Origin: Onchidella celtica
Taxonomy: Eukaryota; Mollusca; Gastropoda; Systellommatophora; Onchidiidae
DNA length: 64,000 nt
NCBI GenBank assembly: GCA_963931925.1
Contig: OZ007570.1
Location: 53,705,880 to 53,769,879 of the forward strand
Reading direction: 5' to 3'
Positions within the stretch are counted from its first letter, which is position 1. Each line of letters opens with the position of its first letter. Below are positions 1-12,275 of this stretch, piece after piece. A program made the position numbers and the translations under genes. The notes below the pieces were generated by a model, which had not been told where the DNA came from, did not search any database, and saw only the letters and a program-made list of their open reading frames with translations.

Positions 1-430
1 TTAATCATTCTGTCTTTCTATCTCTCAATTCTCCTCTTTAGTCTCTTAGTCTTTATATGTCGCTGTTTTCATTTATAGTCACTCTGTCTATGTTTATTGA
101 AATCCTCGTTATTAGTCACTCTGTTTTTCTATCTCTCCATTTTCCTTTAAGTAACTCTGTCCTTCTGTCTCTCCGTCATCCTTTTTAGTCATTCCGTCTT
201 TCTATCTCGCATTTTTCCTTTTTTTTTCTCTCGCTTTCTATCTCGCCATCATCCTTTTTAGTCACTCTGTCTTTCTATACTTAGCTCAAGCTTTTTAATC
301 ACTTTGTCTTTCTCTCTCCCCGTCATCCTTTTTAGTAACTCTTTTTATCTCTCTGTCATCTTTTTTAGACACTGTCTTTCTATCTCTAGATTTCCTTCTT
401 AGTCACTCTGTCCTTCTATCTCTCTATCAT

Positions 431-3400
431 CCTTTTTAGACATTCTGTCTTTCTATCTCTCAATCCTCCTCTTTAGTCTCTCTGTCTTTATATGTCGCCG
501 TTTTCCTTTCCAGTCACTCTGTATTTGTTCCTTGAAATTTTATTTGTTCCTTATTAGTCACTCTGTTTCTCTATCCCTCCGCCATCCTATTAAGTCACTC
601 TGTCTTTCTATCTCTTCATTTAACTTTACGTCACTTTGTCTTTCTATATCTGAGTCATCTGAGTCATCTTTTTCAATCACGCTGTCTTTCTATCTTTCTG
701 TCGTTATTTTTAGTTACGCTTCCTCTCTATTTCGCATCTTTTATTTTTTTCTCTCTGTCTCTCTATCTCGCCATCATTCTTTTTAGTCACTCTGTCTTTC
801 TATCCTTCTGTCAAGCTTTTTAGTCACTCTGTCTTTCTTTCTCACCGTTATCCTTTTTAGTAACTCTTTTTATCTCTCTGTCATCTTATATAGTCAATCT
901 GTCTTTCTATTTCTACATTTTCTTTTTAAACATTCTGTCCTTCTATCTCTCTGTCATCCTTTTTAGTCATTCTGTCTTTCTATCTCTCAATCTCTCTCTT
1001 TAGTCTCTCTGTCTTTATAGGTCGCCGTTTCACTTTCTAGTCACTCTGTATTTGTTTCTAGCAATCCTACTTATTAGTCACTCTGTTTTTCTACCTCTAC
1101 ATTTTAATTTAAGTCACTCTGTCTTTCTGTCTCTCCGTCATCATTTTTTAGTCACTCTGTTTTTCTATCTTTTTGTCAACCTTTTTAGTCACTCTGTCTT
1201 TCTATCTCTCCGCCATCCTATTAAGTCACTCTGTCTTTCTATCTCTTCATTTTACTTTACGTCACTTTGTCTTTCTATATTTAGTCATCTTTTTCAATCA
1301 TGCTATCTTTCTATATTTCTGTCATTATTTTTAGTCTCGCTTTCTCTCATCTTTTTTGGTCACTCTGTCTTTCTATCTATAGATTTTCTTTTTAGTCACT
1401 CTGAGTCATCCTTTTCAATCACCCTGTCTTTCTATCTTTCTGTCATTATTTTACTCAGGCTTTCTCTCTATCTCGAATTTTTTATTTTTTTCTCTCTTTC
1501 TCTCTATCTCGCCATCATTCTTTTTAGTCGCTCTGTCTTTCTATCTCCCCGTCATCCTTTTTAGTAACTCCTTTTATCTCTCTGTCATCTTTTATAGTCA
1601 ATCTGTCTTTCTATCTCTACATTTTCTTTTTAAACATTCTGTCATTCTATCTATCTGTCATCCTTTTTATTTATTCTGTCTTTCTATCTCTCAATCCTCC
1701 TCTTTAGTCTCTATGTCTTTATATGTCGTCGCCATCATCCTTTTTAGTCATTCTGTCTTTCTATCTCTCAATCCCCCTCTTTAGTCTCTATGTCTTTATA
1801 GGTCGCCGTTTTCCATTCTAGTCAATCTGTATTTGTTCCTTGAAATCCTCCTTATTAGTCACTCTGTTTTCTATCTCTTCATTATAATTTGTCACTATGT
1901 CTTTATGTCTTTCCGTCATCATTTTTTAGTCACTCTGTTTTTCTATCTTTTTGTCAACCTTTTTAGTCACTCTGTCTTTCTATCTCTCCGCCATCCTATT
2001 TAGTCACTCTGTCTTTCTATCTCTTCATTTTACTTTACGTCACTTTGTCTTTCTATATCTGGGTCATTATATTCAATCATGCTGTCTTTCTATCTTTCTG
2101 TCATTATTTTTAGTCACGCTTTCTCTCTATCTCGCATTTTTCATTTTTTTCTCTTTGTCTCTCTATCTCGCCATCATACTTTTTAGTCACTCTGTCTTTC
2201 TATCCTTCTGTCAAGCTTTTTAGTCACTCTGTCTTTCTATCTCCCCGTCATCCTTTTTCTTAACTCTTTTTATCTCTCTGTCATCTTTTTTGGTCACTCT
2301 GTCTTTCTATCTATACATTTTCTTTTTAGTCACTCTGTCTTTCTATCTCTTCATTTTACTTTACGTCAGTTTTCTTTCTATATCTGAGTCATCTTTTTCA
2401 ATCACACTGTCTTTCTATCTTTCTGTCATTATTTTTAGTCACGCTTTCTCTCTATCTCGCATTTTTTATTTTTTTCTCTCTGTCTCTCTACCTCGCCATC
2501 ATTCTTTTTCGTCACTCTGTCTTTCTATCCTTCTGTCTAGCTTTTTAGTCACTCTGTCTTTCTATCTCCCTGTCATCCTCTTTAGTAATTCTTTTTATCT
2601 CTCTGTCATCTATTTTGGTCACTCTGTCTTTCTATCTATACATTTTCTTTTTAGTCACTCTGTCTTTCTATCTCTCCGCCATCCTATTAAGTCACTTTGT
2701 CTTTCTATCTCTTCATTTTACTTTACGTCACTTTTTCTTTCTGTATCTGAGTCATCCTTTTCAATCACGCTGTCTCTCTATCTTTCTGTCATTATTTTAC
2801 TCAGGCTTTTTCTCTATCTCGAATTTTTTATTTTTTTATCTCTGTCTCTCTATCTCGCCATCATTCTTTTTAGTCCCTCTGTCTTTCTATCTCCCAGTCA
2901 TCCTTTTTAGTAACTCTTTTTATCACTCTGTCGTCTTTTATAGTCAATCTGTCTTTCTATCTCTACATTTTCTTTTTAAAAATTCTGTCCTTCTATCTCT
3001 CTGTCATTTTTTTTTTATTTATTCTGTCTTTCTATCTCTCAATCCTCCTATTTAGTCTCTATGTCTTTATATGTCGTCGCCATCATCCTTTTTAGTCATT
3101 CTGTCTTTCTATCTCTCTGTCATCCTTTTTAGTCATTCTGTCTTTCTATCTCTCTGTCATCCTTTTTAGTCATTCTGTCTTTCTATCGCTCAATCTTCCT
3201 ATTTAGTCTCTATGTCTTTATATGTCGCCGTTTTCCTTTCTAGTCACCCTGTATTTGTTCCTTGAAATAATCCTTATTAGTCACTCTGTTTTCTATCTCT
3301 TCATTTTAATTTGTCACTCTATCTTTCTCTCTTTCCGTCATCATTTTTTAGTCACTCTGTCTTTCTATCTTTTTGTCAACCTTTTTAGTCTTTGTCTTTC

Positions 3401-4338
3401 TATCTCTCCGCCACCCTATTTAGTCACTCTGTCTCTCTATCTCGCCATCATTCTTTTTCGTCACTCTGTCTTTCTATCCTTCTGTCTAGCTTTTTAGTCA
3501 CTCTGTCTTTCTATCTCCCCGTCATCCTCTTTGGTAACTCTTTTTATCTCTCTGTCATCTATTTTGGTCACTCTGTCTTTCTATCTATACATTTTCTTTT
3601 TAGTCACTCTGTCTTTCTATCTCTCCGCCATCCTATTAAGTCACTCTGTCTTTCTATCTCTTCATTTTACTTTACGTCTCTTTGTCTTTCTACATCTGAG
3701 ACATCTTTTTCAATCACGCTGTCTTTCTCTCTCCCCGTCATCCTTTTTATTAACTCTTTTTATCTCTCTGTCATCATTTTTGGTCACTCTGTCTTTCTAT
3801 CTATACATTTTCTTTTTAGACACTCTGTCTTTCTATCTCTCCGCCATCCTATTAAGTCACTCTGTCTATCTATCTCTTCATTTTACTTTACGTCACTTGG
3901 TCTTTCTATATCTGAATCATCGTGTTCAATCACTCTGTCTTTCTATCTCTCCGCCATCCTATTAAGTCACTCTGTCTATCTATCTCTTCATTTTAGTTTA
4001 CGTCACTTTTTCTTTCTATATCTGAGTCATCCTTTTCAATCATGCTGTCTTTCTATCTTTCTGTCATTATTTTAGTCAGGCTTTCTATCTCGAGTTTTTT
4101 TATTTTTTTCTCTCTGTCTCTCTATCTCGCCATCATTGTTTTTAGTCATTCTGTCTTTGTATCTCCCCGTCATCCTTTTTAGTAACTCTTTTTATAGACA
4201 ATCTGTTTTTCTATCTCTACATTTTCGTTTTAAACATTCTGTCCTTCTATCTCTCTGTCATCCTTTTTATTTATTCTGTCTTTCTATCTCTCAATCCTCC
4301 TCTTTAGTCTCTATGTCTTTATATGTCGTCGCCATCAT
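431..4338. repeat. 3.9-kb segmental tandem duplication, copy 1
   Basis: This block is repeated almost base for base immediately downstream. Landmarks sit at constant offsets: the frame starting at 1052 recurs at 4960 (offset 3908), 1951 at 5858 (3907), 2615 at 6559 (3944), 3222 at 7165 and 4136 at 8079 (3943). Copy 1 lacks one 37-bp unit near 2345 that copy 2 has near 6250. The boundaries are approximate because both edges lie in satellite. Confidence 0.9.
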
Positions 4339-7300
4339 CCTTTTTAGTCATTCTGTCTTTCTATCTCTCAATCCTCCTCTTTAGTCTCTCTGTCTTTATA
4401 TGTCGCCGTTTTCCTTTCCAGTCACTCTGTATTTGTTCCTTGAAATTTTATTTGTTCCTTATTAGTCACTCTGTTTCTCTATCCCTCCGCCATCCTATTA
4501 AGTCACTCTGTCTTTCTATCTCTTCATTTAACTTTACGTCACTTTGTCTTTCTATATCTGAGTCATCTGAGTCATCTTTTTCAATCACGCTGTCTTTCTA
4601 TCTTTCTGTCGTTATTTTTAGTTACGCTTCCTCTCTTTTTCGCATCTTTTATTTTTTTCTCTCTGTCTCTCTATCTCGCCATCATTCTTTTTAGTCACTC
4701 TGTCTTTCTATCCTTCTGTCAAGCTTTTTAGTCACTCTGTCTTTCTTTCTCACCGTTATCCTTTTTAGTAACTCTTTTTATCTCTCTGTCATCTTATATA
4801 GTCAATCTGTCTTTCTATTTCTACATTTTCTTTTTAAACATTCTGTCCTTCTATCTCTCTGTCATCCTTTTTAGTCATTCTGTCTTTCTATCTCTCAATC
4901 CCTCTCTTTAGTCTCTCTGTCTTTATAGGTCGCCGTTTCACTTTCTAGTCACTCTGTATTTGTTTCTAGCAATCCTACTTATTAGTCACTCTGTTTTTCT
5001 ACCTCTACATTTTAATTTAAGTCACTCTGTCTTTCTGTCTCTCCGTCATCATTTTTTAGTCACTCTGTTTTTCTATCTTTTTGTCAACCTTTTTAGTCAC
5101 TCTGTCTTTCTATCTCTCCGCCATCCTATTAAGTCACTCTGTCTTTCTATCTCTTCATTTTACTTTACGTCACTTTGTCTTTCTATATTTAGTCATCTTT
5201 TTCAATCATGCTATCTTTCTATATTTCTGTCATTATTTTTAGTCTCGCTTTCTCTCATCTTTTTTGGTCACTCTGTCTTTCTATCTATAGATTTTCTTTT
5301 TAGTCACTCTGAGTCATCCTTTTCAATCACCCTGTCTTTCTATCTTTCTGTCATTATTTTACTCAGGCTTTCTCTCTATCTCGAATTTTTTATTTTTTTC
5401 TCTCTTTCTCTCTATCTCGCCATCATTCTTTTTAGTCGCTCTGTCTTTCTATCTCCCCGTCATCCTTTTTAGTAACTCCTTTTATCTCTCTGTCATCTTT
5501 TATAGTCAATCTGTCTTTCTATCTCTACATTTTCTTTTTAAACATTCTGTCATTCTATCTATCTGTCATCCTTTTTATTTATTCTGTCTTTCTATCTCTC
5601 AATCCTCCTATTTAGTCTCTATGTCTTTATATGTCGTCGCCATCATCCTTTTAGTCATTCTGTCTTTCTATCTCTCAATCCCCCTCTTTAGTCTCTATGT
5701 CTTTATAGGTCGCCGTTTTCCATTCTAGTCACTCTGTATTTGTTCCTTGAAATCCTCCTTATTAGTCACTCTGTTTTCTATCTCTTCATTATAATTTGTC
5801 ACTATGTCTTTATGTCTTTCCGTCATCATTTTTTAGTCACTCTGTTTTTCTATCTTTTTGTCAACCTTTTTAGTCACTCTGTCTTTCTATCTCTCCGCCA
5901 TCCTATTTAGTCACTCTGTCTTTCTATCTCTTCATTTTACTTTACGTCACTTTGTCTTTCTATATCTGGGTCATTATATTCAATCATGCTGTCTTTCTAT
6001 CTTTCTGTCATTATTTTTAGTCACGCTTTCTCTCTATCTCGCATTTTTCATTTTTTTCTCTTTGTCTCTCTATCTCGCCATCATTCTTTTTAGTCACTCT
6101 GTCTTTCTATCCTTCTGTCAAGCTTTTTAGTCACTCTGTCTTTCTATCTCCCCGTCATCCTTTTTCTTAACTCTTTTTATCTCTCTGTCATCTTTTTTGG
6201 TCACTCTGTCTTTCTATCTATACATTTTCTTTTTAGTCACTCTGTCTTTCTATCTCTCCGCCATCCTTTTAAGTCACTGTGTCTTTCTGTCTCTTCATTT
6301 TACTTTACGTCAGTTTTCTTTCTATATCTGAGTCATCTTTTTCAATCACACTGTCTTTCTATCTTTCTGTCATTATTTTTAGTCACGCTTTCTCTCTATC
6401 TCGCATTTTTTATTTTTTTCTCTCTGTCTCTCTACCTCGCCATCATTCTTTTTCGTCACTCTGTCTTTCTATCCTTCTGTCTAGCTTTTTAGTCACTCTG
6501 TCTTTCTATCTCCCTGTCATCCTCTTTAGTAATTCTTTTTATCTCTCTGTCATCTATTTTGGTCACTCTGTCTTTCTATCTATACATTTTCTTTTTAGTC
6601 ACTCTGTCTTTCTATCTCTCCGCCATCCTATTAAGTCACTTTGTCTTTCTATCTCTTCATTTTACTTTACGTCACTTTTTCTTTCTGTATCTGAGTCATC
6701 CTTTTCAATCACGCTGTCTCTCTATCTTTCTGTCATTATTTTACTCAGGCTTTTTCTCTATCTCGAATTTTTTATTTTTTTATCTCTGTCTCTCTATCTC
6801 GCCATCATTCTTTTTAGTCCCTCTGTCTTTCTATCTCCCAGTCATCCTTTTTAGTAACTCTTTTTATCACTCTGTCGTCTTTTATAGTCAATCTGTCTTT
6901 CTATCTCTACATTTTCTTTTTAAAAATTCTGTCCTTCTATCTCTCTGTCATTTTTTTTAATTTATTCTGTCTTTCTATCTCTCAATCCTCCTATTTAGTC
7001 TCTATGTCTTTATATGTCGTCGCCATCATCCTTTTTAGTCATTCTGTCTTTCTATCTCTCTGTCATCCTTTTTAGTCATTCTGTCTTTCTATCTCTCTGT
7101 CATCCTTTTTAGTCATTCTGTCTTTCTATCTCTCAATCTTCCTATTTAGTCTCTATGTCTTTATATGTCGCCGTTTTCCTTTCTAGTCACCCTGTATTTG
7201 TTCCTTGAAATAATCCTTATTAGTCACTCTGTTTTCTATCTCTTCATTTTAATTTGTCACTCTATCTTTCTCTCTTTCCGTCATCATTTTTTAGTCACTC

Positions 7301-8281
7301 TGTCTTTCTATCTTTTTGTCAACCTTTTTAGTCTTTGTCTTTCTATCTCTCCGCCACCCTATTTAGTCACTCTGTCTCTCTATCTCGCCATCATTCTTTT
7401 TCGTCACTCTGTCTTTCTATCCTTCTGTCTAGCTTTTTAGTCACTCTGTCTTTCTATCTCCCCGTCATCCTCTTTGGTAACTCTTTTTATCTCTCTGTCA
7501 TCTATTTTGGTCACTCTGTCTTTCTATCTATACATTTTCTTTTTAGTCACTCTGTCTTTCTATCTCTCCGCCATCCTATTAAGTCACTCTGTCTTTCTAT
7601 CTCTTCATTTTACTTTACGTCTCTTTGTCTTTCTACATCTGAGACATCTTTTTCAATCACGCTGTCTTTCTCTCTCCCCGTCATCCTTTTTATTAACTCT
7701 TTTTATCTCTCTGTCATCATTTTTGGTCACTCTGTCTTTCTATCTATACATTTTCTTTTTAGACACTCTGTCTTTCTATCTCTCCGCCATCCTATTAAGT
7801 CACTCTGTCTATCTATCTCTTCATTTTACTTTACGTCACTTGGTCTTTCTATATCTGAATCATCGTGTTCAATCACTCTGTCTTTCTATCTCTCCGCCAT
7901 CCTATTAAGTCACTCTGTCTATCTATCTCTTCATTTTAGTTTACGTCACTTTTTCTTTCTATATCTGAGTCATCCTTTTCAATCATGCTGTCTTTCTATC
8001 TTTCTGTCATTATTTTAGTCAGGCTTTCTATCTCGAGTTTTTTTATTTTTTTCTCTCTGTCTCTCTATCTCGCCATCATTGTTTTTAGTCATTCTGTCTT
8101 TGTATCTCCCCGTCATCCTTTTTAGTAACTCTTTTTATAGACAATCTGTTTTTCTATCTCTACATTTTCGTTTTAAACATTCTGTCCTTCTATCTCTCTG
8201 TCATCCTTTTTATTTATTCTGTCTTTCTATCTCTCAATCCTCCTCTTTAGTCTCTATGTCTTTATATGTCGTCGCCATCAT
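4339..8281. repeat. 3.9-kb segmental tandem duplication, copy 2
   Basis: This is the second, nearly identical copy of the preceding block. It differs by scattered substitutions (for example CTCTATTTCGC versus CTCTTTTTCGC near 732/4640), a 1-bp change in a T-run near 3010/6955, and one extra 37-bp unit with CTCCGCCATCCTTTTAAG near 6260. After about 8,315 it diverges from the start of copy 2, so a third full copy does not follow. Confidence 0.9.
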
Positions 8282-9530
8282 CCTTTTTAGTCATTCTGTC
8301 TTTCTATCTCTCAATTCTCCTCTTTAGTCTCTCTGTCTTTATATGTCGCCGTTTTCCATTCTAGTCACTCTGTATTTGTTCCTTGAAATCCTCCTTATTA
8401 GTCACTCTGTTTTCTATCTCTTCATTTTAATTTGTCACTCTGTCTTTCTCTCTTTCCGTCATCATTTTTTAGCCACTCTGTCTTTCTATCTTTTTGTCAA
8501 CCTTTTTAGTCACTCTGTCTTTCTATGTCTCCGCCATCCTATTTAGTCACTCTGTCTTTCTATCTCTTCATTTTACTTTACGTCACTTTGTCTTTCTATA
8601 TCTGGGTCATCCTTTTCAATCACCCTGTCTTTCTATCTTTCTGTCATTATTTTTAGTCACGCTTTATCTCTATCTCGCATTTTTTATTTTTTTCTCTCTG
8701 TCTCTCTATCTTGCCATCGTTCTTTTTAGTCACTCCGTCTTTCTATCCTTCTGTCAAGCTTTTTAGACACTCTGTCTTTCTATCTCTCCGTCATCCTTTT
8801 TTTTAACTCTTTTTATCTCTCTGTCATCTTTTTTGGTCACTCTGTCTTTCTATCTCTACATTTTCTTTTTAGTCATTCTGTCCTTCTATACCTCAGTCAT
8901 CCTTTTTATTTATTCTGTCTTTCTATCTCTCAATCCTCCTCTTTAGTCTCTATGTCTTTATATGTCGTCGCCATCATCCTTTTTAGTCATTCTGTCTTTC
9001 TATCTCTCAATTCTCCTCTTTAGTCTCTTAGTCTTTATATGTCGCCGTTTTCCTTTCTAGCCACTCTGTATTTGTTCCTTGAAATCCTCTTTATTAGTCA
9101 CTCTGTTTTCTATCTCTTCATTTTAATTTGTCACTCTGTCTTTCTGTCTTTCCGTCATCATTTTTTAGTCACTCTGTCTTTCTGTCTTTTTGTCAACCGT
9201 TTTAGACACTTTGTCTTTCTATCTCTCCGCCATCCTATTTAGTCACTCTGTCTTTCTATCTCATCATTTTACTTTACCTGACTTTGTCTTTCTATATCTG
9301 GGTCATCATTTTCAATCATGCTGTCTTTCTATCTTTTTGTCATTATTTTTAGTCACGCTTTCTCTCTATCTCGAATTTTTTATTTTTTTCTCTCTGTCTC
9401 TCTATCTCGGCATCATTCTTTTTAGTCACTCTGTCTTTCTATCCTTCTGTCAAGCTTTTTAGTCACTCTATCTTTCTATCTCCCCGTCATCCTTTTTCTT
9501 AACTCTTTTTATCTCTCTGTCATCTTTTTT

Positions 9531-10250
9531 GGTCACTCTGTCTTTCTATCTATACATTTTCTTTTTAGTCACTCTGTCTTTCTATCTCTCCGCCATCCTA
9601 TTAAGTCACTCTGTCTTTCTATGTCTTCATTTTACTTTACGTCAGTTTTCTTTCTATATCTGAGTCATCTTTTTCAATCACGCTGTCTTTCTATCTTTCT
9701 GTCATTATTTTTAGTCACGCTTTCTCTCTATCTCGCATTTTTTATTTTTTTCTCTCTGTCTCTCTATCTCGCCATCATTCTTTTTCGTCACTCTGTCTTT
9801 CTATCCTTCTGTCTAGCTTTTTAGTCACTCTGTCTTTCTATCTCCCCGTCATCCTCTTTAGTAACTCTTTTTATCTCTCTGTCTTCTATTTTGGTCACTC
9901 TGTCTTTCTATCTATACATTTTCTTTTTAGTCACTCTTTCTATCTCTCCGCCATCCTTTTAAGTCACTCTGTCTTTCTATCTTTTCATTTTACTTTACGT
10001 CAGTTTTCTTTCTATATCTGAGTCATCTTTTTCAATCACGCTGTCTTTCTATCTTTCTGTCATTATTTTTAGTCACGCTTTCTCTCTATCTCGCATTTTT
10101 TATTTTTTTCTCTCTGTCTCTCTATCTCGCCATCATTCTTTTTAGTCACAATGTCTTTTTATCCTTCTGTCAAGCTTTTTAGTCACTCTGTCTTTCTATC
10201 TCCCCGTCATCCTTTTTAGTAACTCTTTTTATCTCTCTGTCATCTTTTTT
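9531..10250. repeat. Two consecutive ~360-bp higher-order repeat units
   Basis: The anchor TTTTGGTCACTCTG followed by a CTATCTATACATTTTC-type unit recurs with GGTCACTC starting at 9531, 9893 and 10251, giving 362 and 358 bp. The same spacing appears at 15,429 and 15,791 (362 bp). Within each period about ten unit variants follow in the same order: the ATACATTTTC unit, CTCCGCCATCC, CTTCATTTTACTTTACG, TCTGAGTCATC, TTCTGTCATTATT, a T-rich CGCATTTTTTATT unit, CGCCATCATTC, CCTTCTGTCAAGC, CCCCGTCATCC, and CTCTGTCATC. This is a clear example of the array's higher-order structure. Confidence 0.85.
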
Positions 10251-12275
10251 GGTCACTCTGTCTTTCTATCTTTACATTTTCTTTTTAGTTATTCTGTCTT
10301 TCTATCTCTCCGCCATCCTTTTTAGTCATTCTGTCTTTCTCTCTCTCAATCCCCCTCTTTAGTCTCTATGTCTTCATATGTCGCAGTTTTCCTTTCTAGT
10401 CACTCTGTCTTTGTTTCTTGAAATCCTCCTTATTAGTCACTCTGTTTTTCTATCTCTCTGTCATCCTTTTTAGTCATTCTGTCTCTGTTTCTTGCAATCC
10501 TCCTTATTAGTCTCTGTGTTTTTCTATCTCTACATTTTCTTTTTAGTCATTCTGTCCTTCTATACCTCAGTCATCCGTTTTAATCATTCTGTCTTTCTAT
10601 CTCTCAATTCTCCTCTTTAGTCTCTTAGTCTTTATATGTCGCCGTTTTCCTTTCTAGTCACTCTGTATTTGTTCCCTGAAATCCTCCTTATTAGTCACTC
10701 TGTTTTCTGTCTCTTCATTTTAATTTGTCACTCTGTCTTTCTGTCTTTCCGTCATCATTTTTTAGTCACTCTGTCTTTCTATCTTTTTGTCAACCTTTTT
10801 AGTCACTTTGTCTTTCTATCTCTCCGCCACCCTATTTAGTCACTCTGTATTTCTATCTCTTCATTTTACTTTACGTCTCTTTGTCTTTCTACATATGAGA
10901 CATCTTTTTCAATCACGCTGTCTTTCTGTTTTTCTGTCATTATTTTTAGTCACGCTTTCTCTCTATCTCGAATTTTTTATTTTTTTCTCTCTGTTTCTCT
11001 ATCTCGCCATCATTCTTTTTAGTCACTCTGTCTTTCTATCCTTCTGTCTAGCTTTTTAGTCACTCTGTCTTTGTATCTCCCCGTCATTCTTTTTGGTAAC
11101 TCTTTTTATCTCTCTGTCATTTATTTTGGTCACTCTGTCTTTCTATCTATAGATTTTCTTTTTAGTCACTCTGTCTTTCTATCTCTCCGCCATCCTATTA
11201 AGTCACTCTGTCTTTCTATCTCTTCATTTTACTTTACGTCACTTTTTCTTTCTATATCTGAGTCATCCTTTTCAATCATGCTGTCTTTCTATCTTTCTGT
11301 CATTATTTTAGTCAGGCTTTCTCTCTATCTCGAATTTTTTTATTTTTTTCTCTCTGTCTCTCTATCTCGCCATCATTGTTTTTAGTCATTCTGTCTTTGT
11401 ATCTCCCCGTCATCCTTTTTAATAACTCTTTTCATCTCTCTGTCATCTTTTATAGTCAATCTGTCTTTCTATCTCTACATTTTCTTTTTAAACATTCTGT
11501 CCTTCTATCTCTCTGTCATCCTTTTTATTTATTCTGTCTTTCTATCTCTCAATCCTCCTCTTTAGTCTCTATGTCTTTATATGTCGTCGCCAACATCCTT
11601 TTTATAGTCACTCTGTCTTTCTATCTATACATTTTCTTTTTAATCACTCTGTCTTTCTATCTCTCCGCCATCCTATTAAGTCACTTTGTCTTTCTATCTC
11701 TTCATTTTACTTTACGTCACTTTTTCTTTCTGTATCTGAGTCATCCTTTTCAATCACGCTGTCTTTCTATCTTTCTGTCATTATTTTAGTCAGGCTTTCT
11801 CTCTATCTCTCATTTTTCATTTTTTTTCTATCTGTCTCTCTATCTCGCCATCATTCTTTTTAGTCCCTCTGTCTTTCTATCTCCCCGTCACTTTACTTTA
11901 GTAACTCTTTTTATCTCTCTGTCGTCTTTTATAGTCAATCTGTTTTTCTATCTCTACATTTTCTTTTTAAAAATTCTGTCCTATCTCTCTGTCATTTTTT
12001 TTATTTATTCTGTCTTTCAATCTCTCAATCCTCCTATTTAGTCTCTATGTCTTTATATGTCGCCGTTTTCCTTTCTAGTCACTCTGTATTTGTTCCTTGA
12101 AATAATCCTTATTAGTCACTCTGTTTTCTACCTCTTCATTTTCATTTGTCACTCTGTCTTTCTCTCTTTCCGTCATCATTTTTTAGTCACTCTGTCTTTC
12201 TATCTTTTTGTCAACCTTTTTAGACACTTTGTCTTTCTATCTCTCCGCCACCCTATTTAGTCACTCTGTCTTTCT

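Larger units (their letters stand above)
1..12275. repeat. 37-bp pyrimidine-rich satellite, left block
   Basis: Tandem repeats of about 37 bp fill this block. A typical unit starts AGTCACTCTGTCTTTCTATC and continues TCTCCGTCATCCTTTTT. The plus strand is nearly all C and T with short purine interruptions, so strand composition is extremely skewed. Units are diverged variants (for example CTCCGCCATCC, CTTCATTTTACTTTACG, TCTGAGTCATC, CCTTCTGTCAAGC) that recur in a fixed order, making a higher-order repeat. The array runs off the left edge of the window. Long open frames exist only because the repeat is poor in stop codons; they translate to low-complexity S/F/L-rich strings and are not genes. 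I do not recognise the family. Confidence 0.97.

Noticed and set aside
532-8766. Long plus-strand open frames (80-230 codons) through the satellite, rich in Ser, Phe, Leu and His
   Set aside because: They read through a 37-bp repeat poor in stop codons in all frames. They occur in overlapping frames, recur with every array copy, and have no domain, codon or start-site support.
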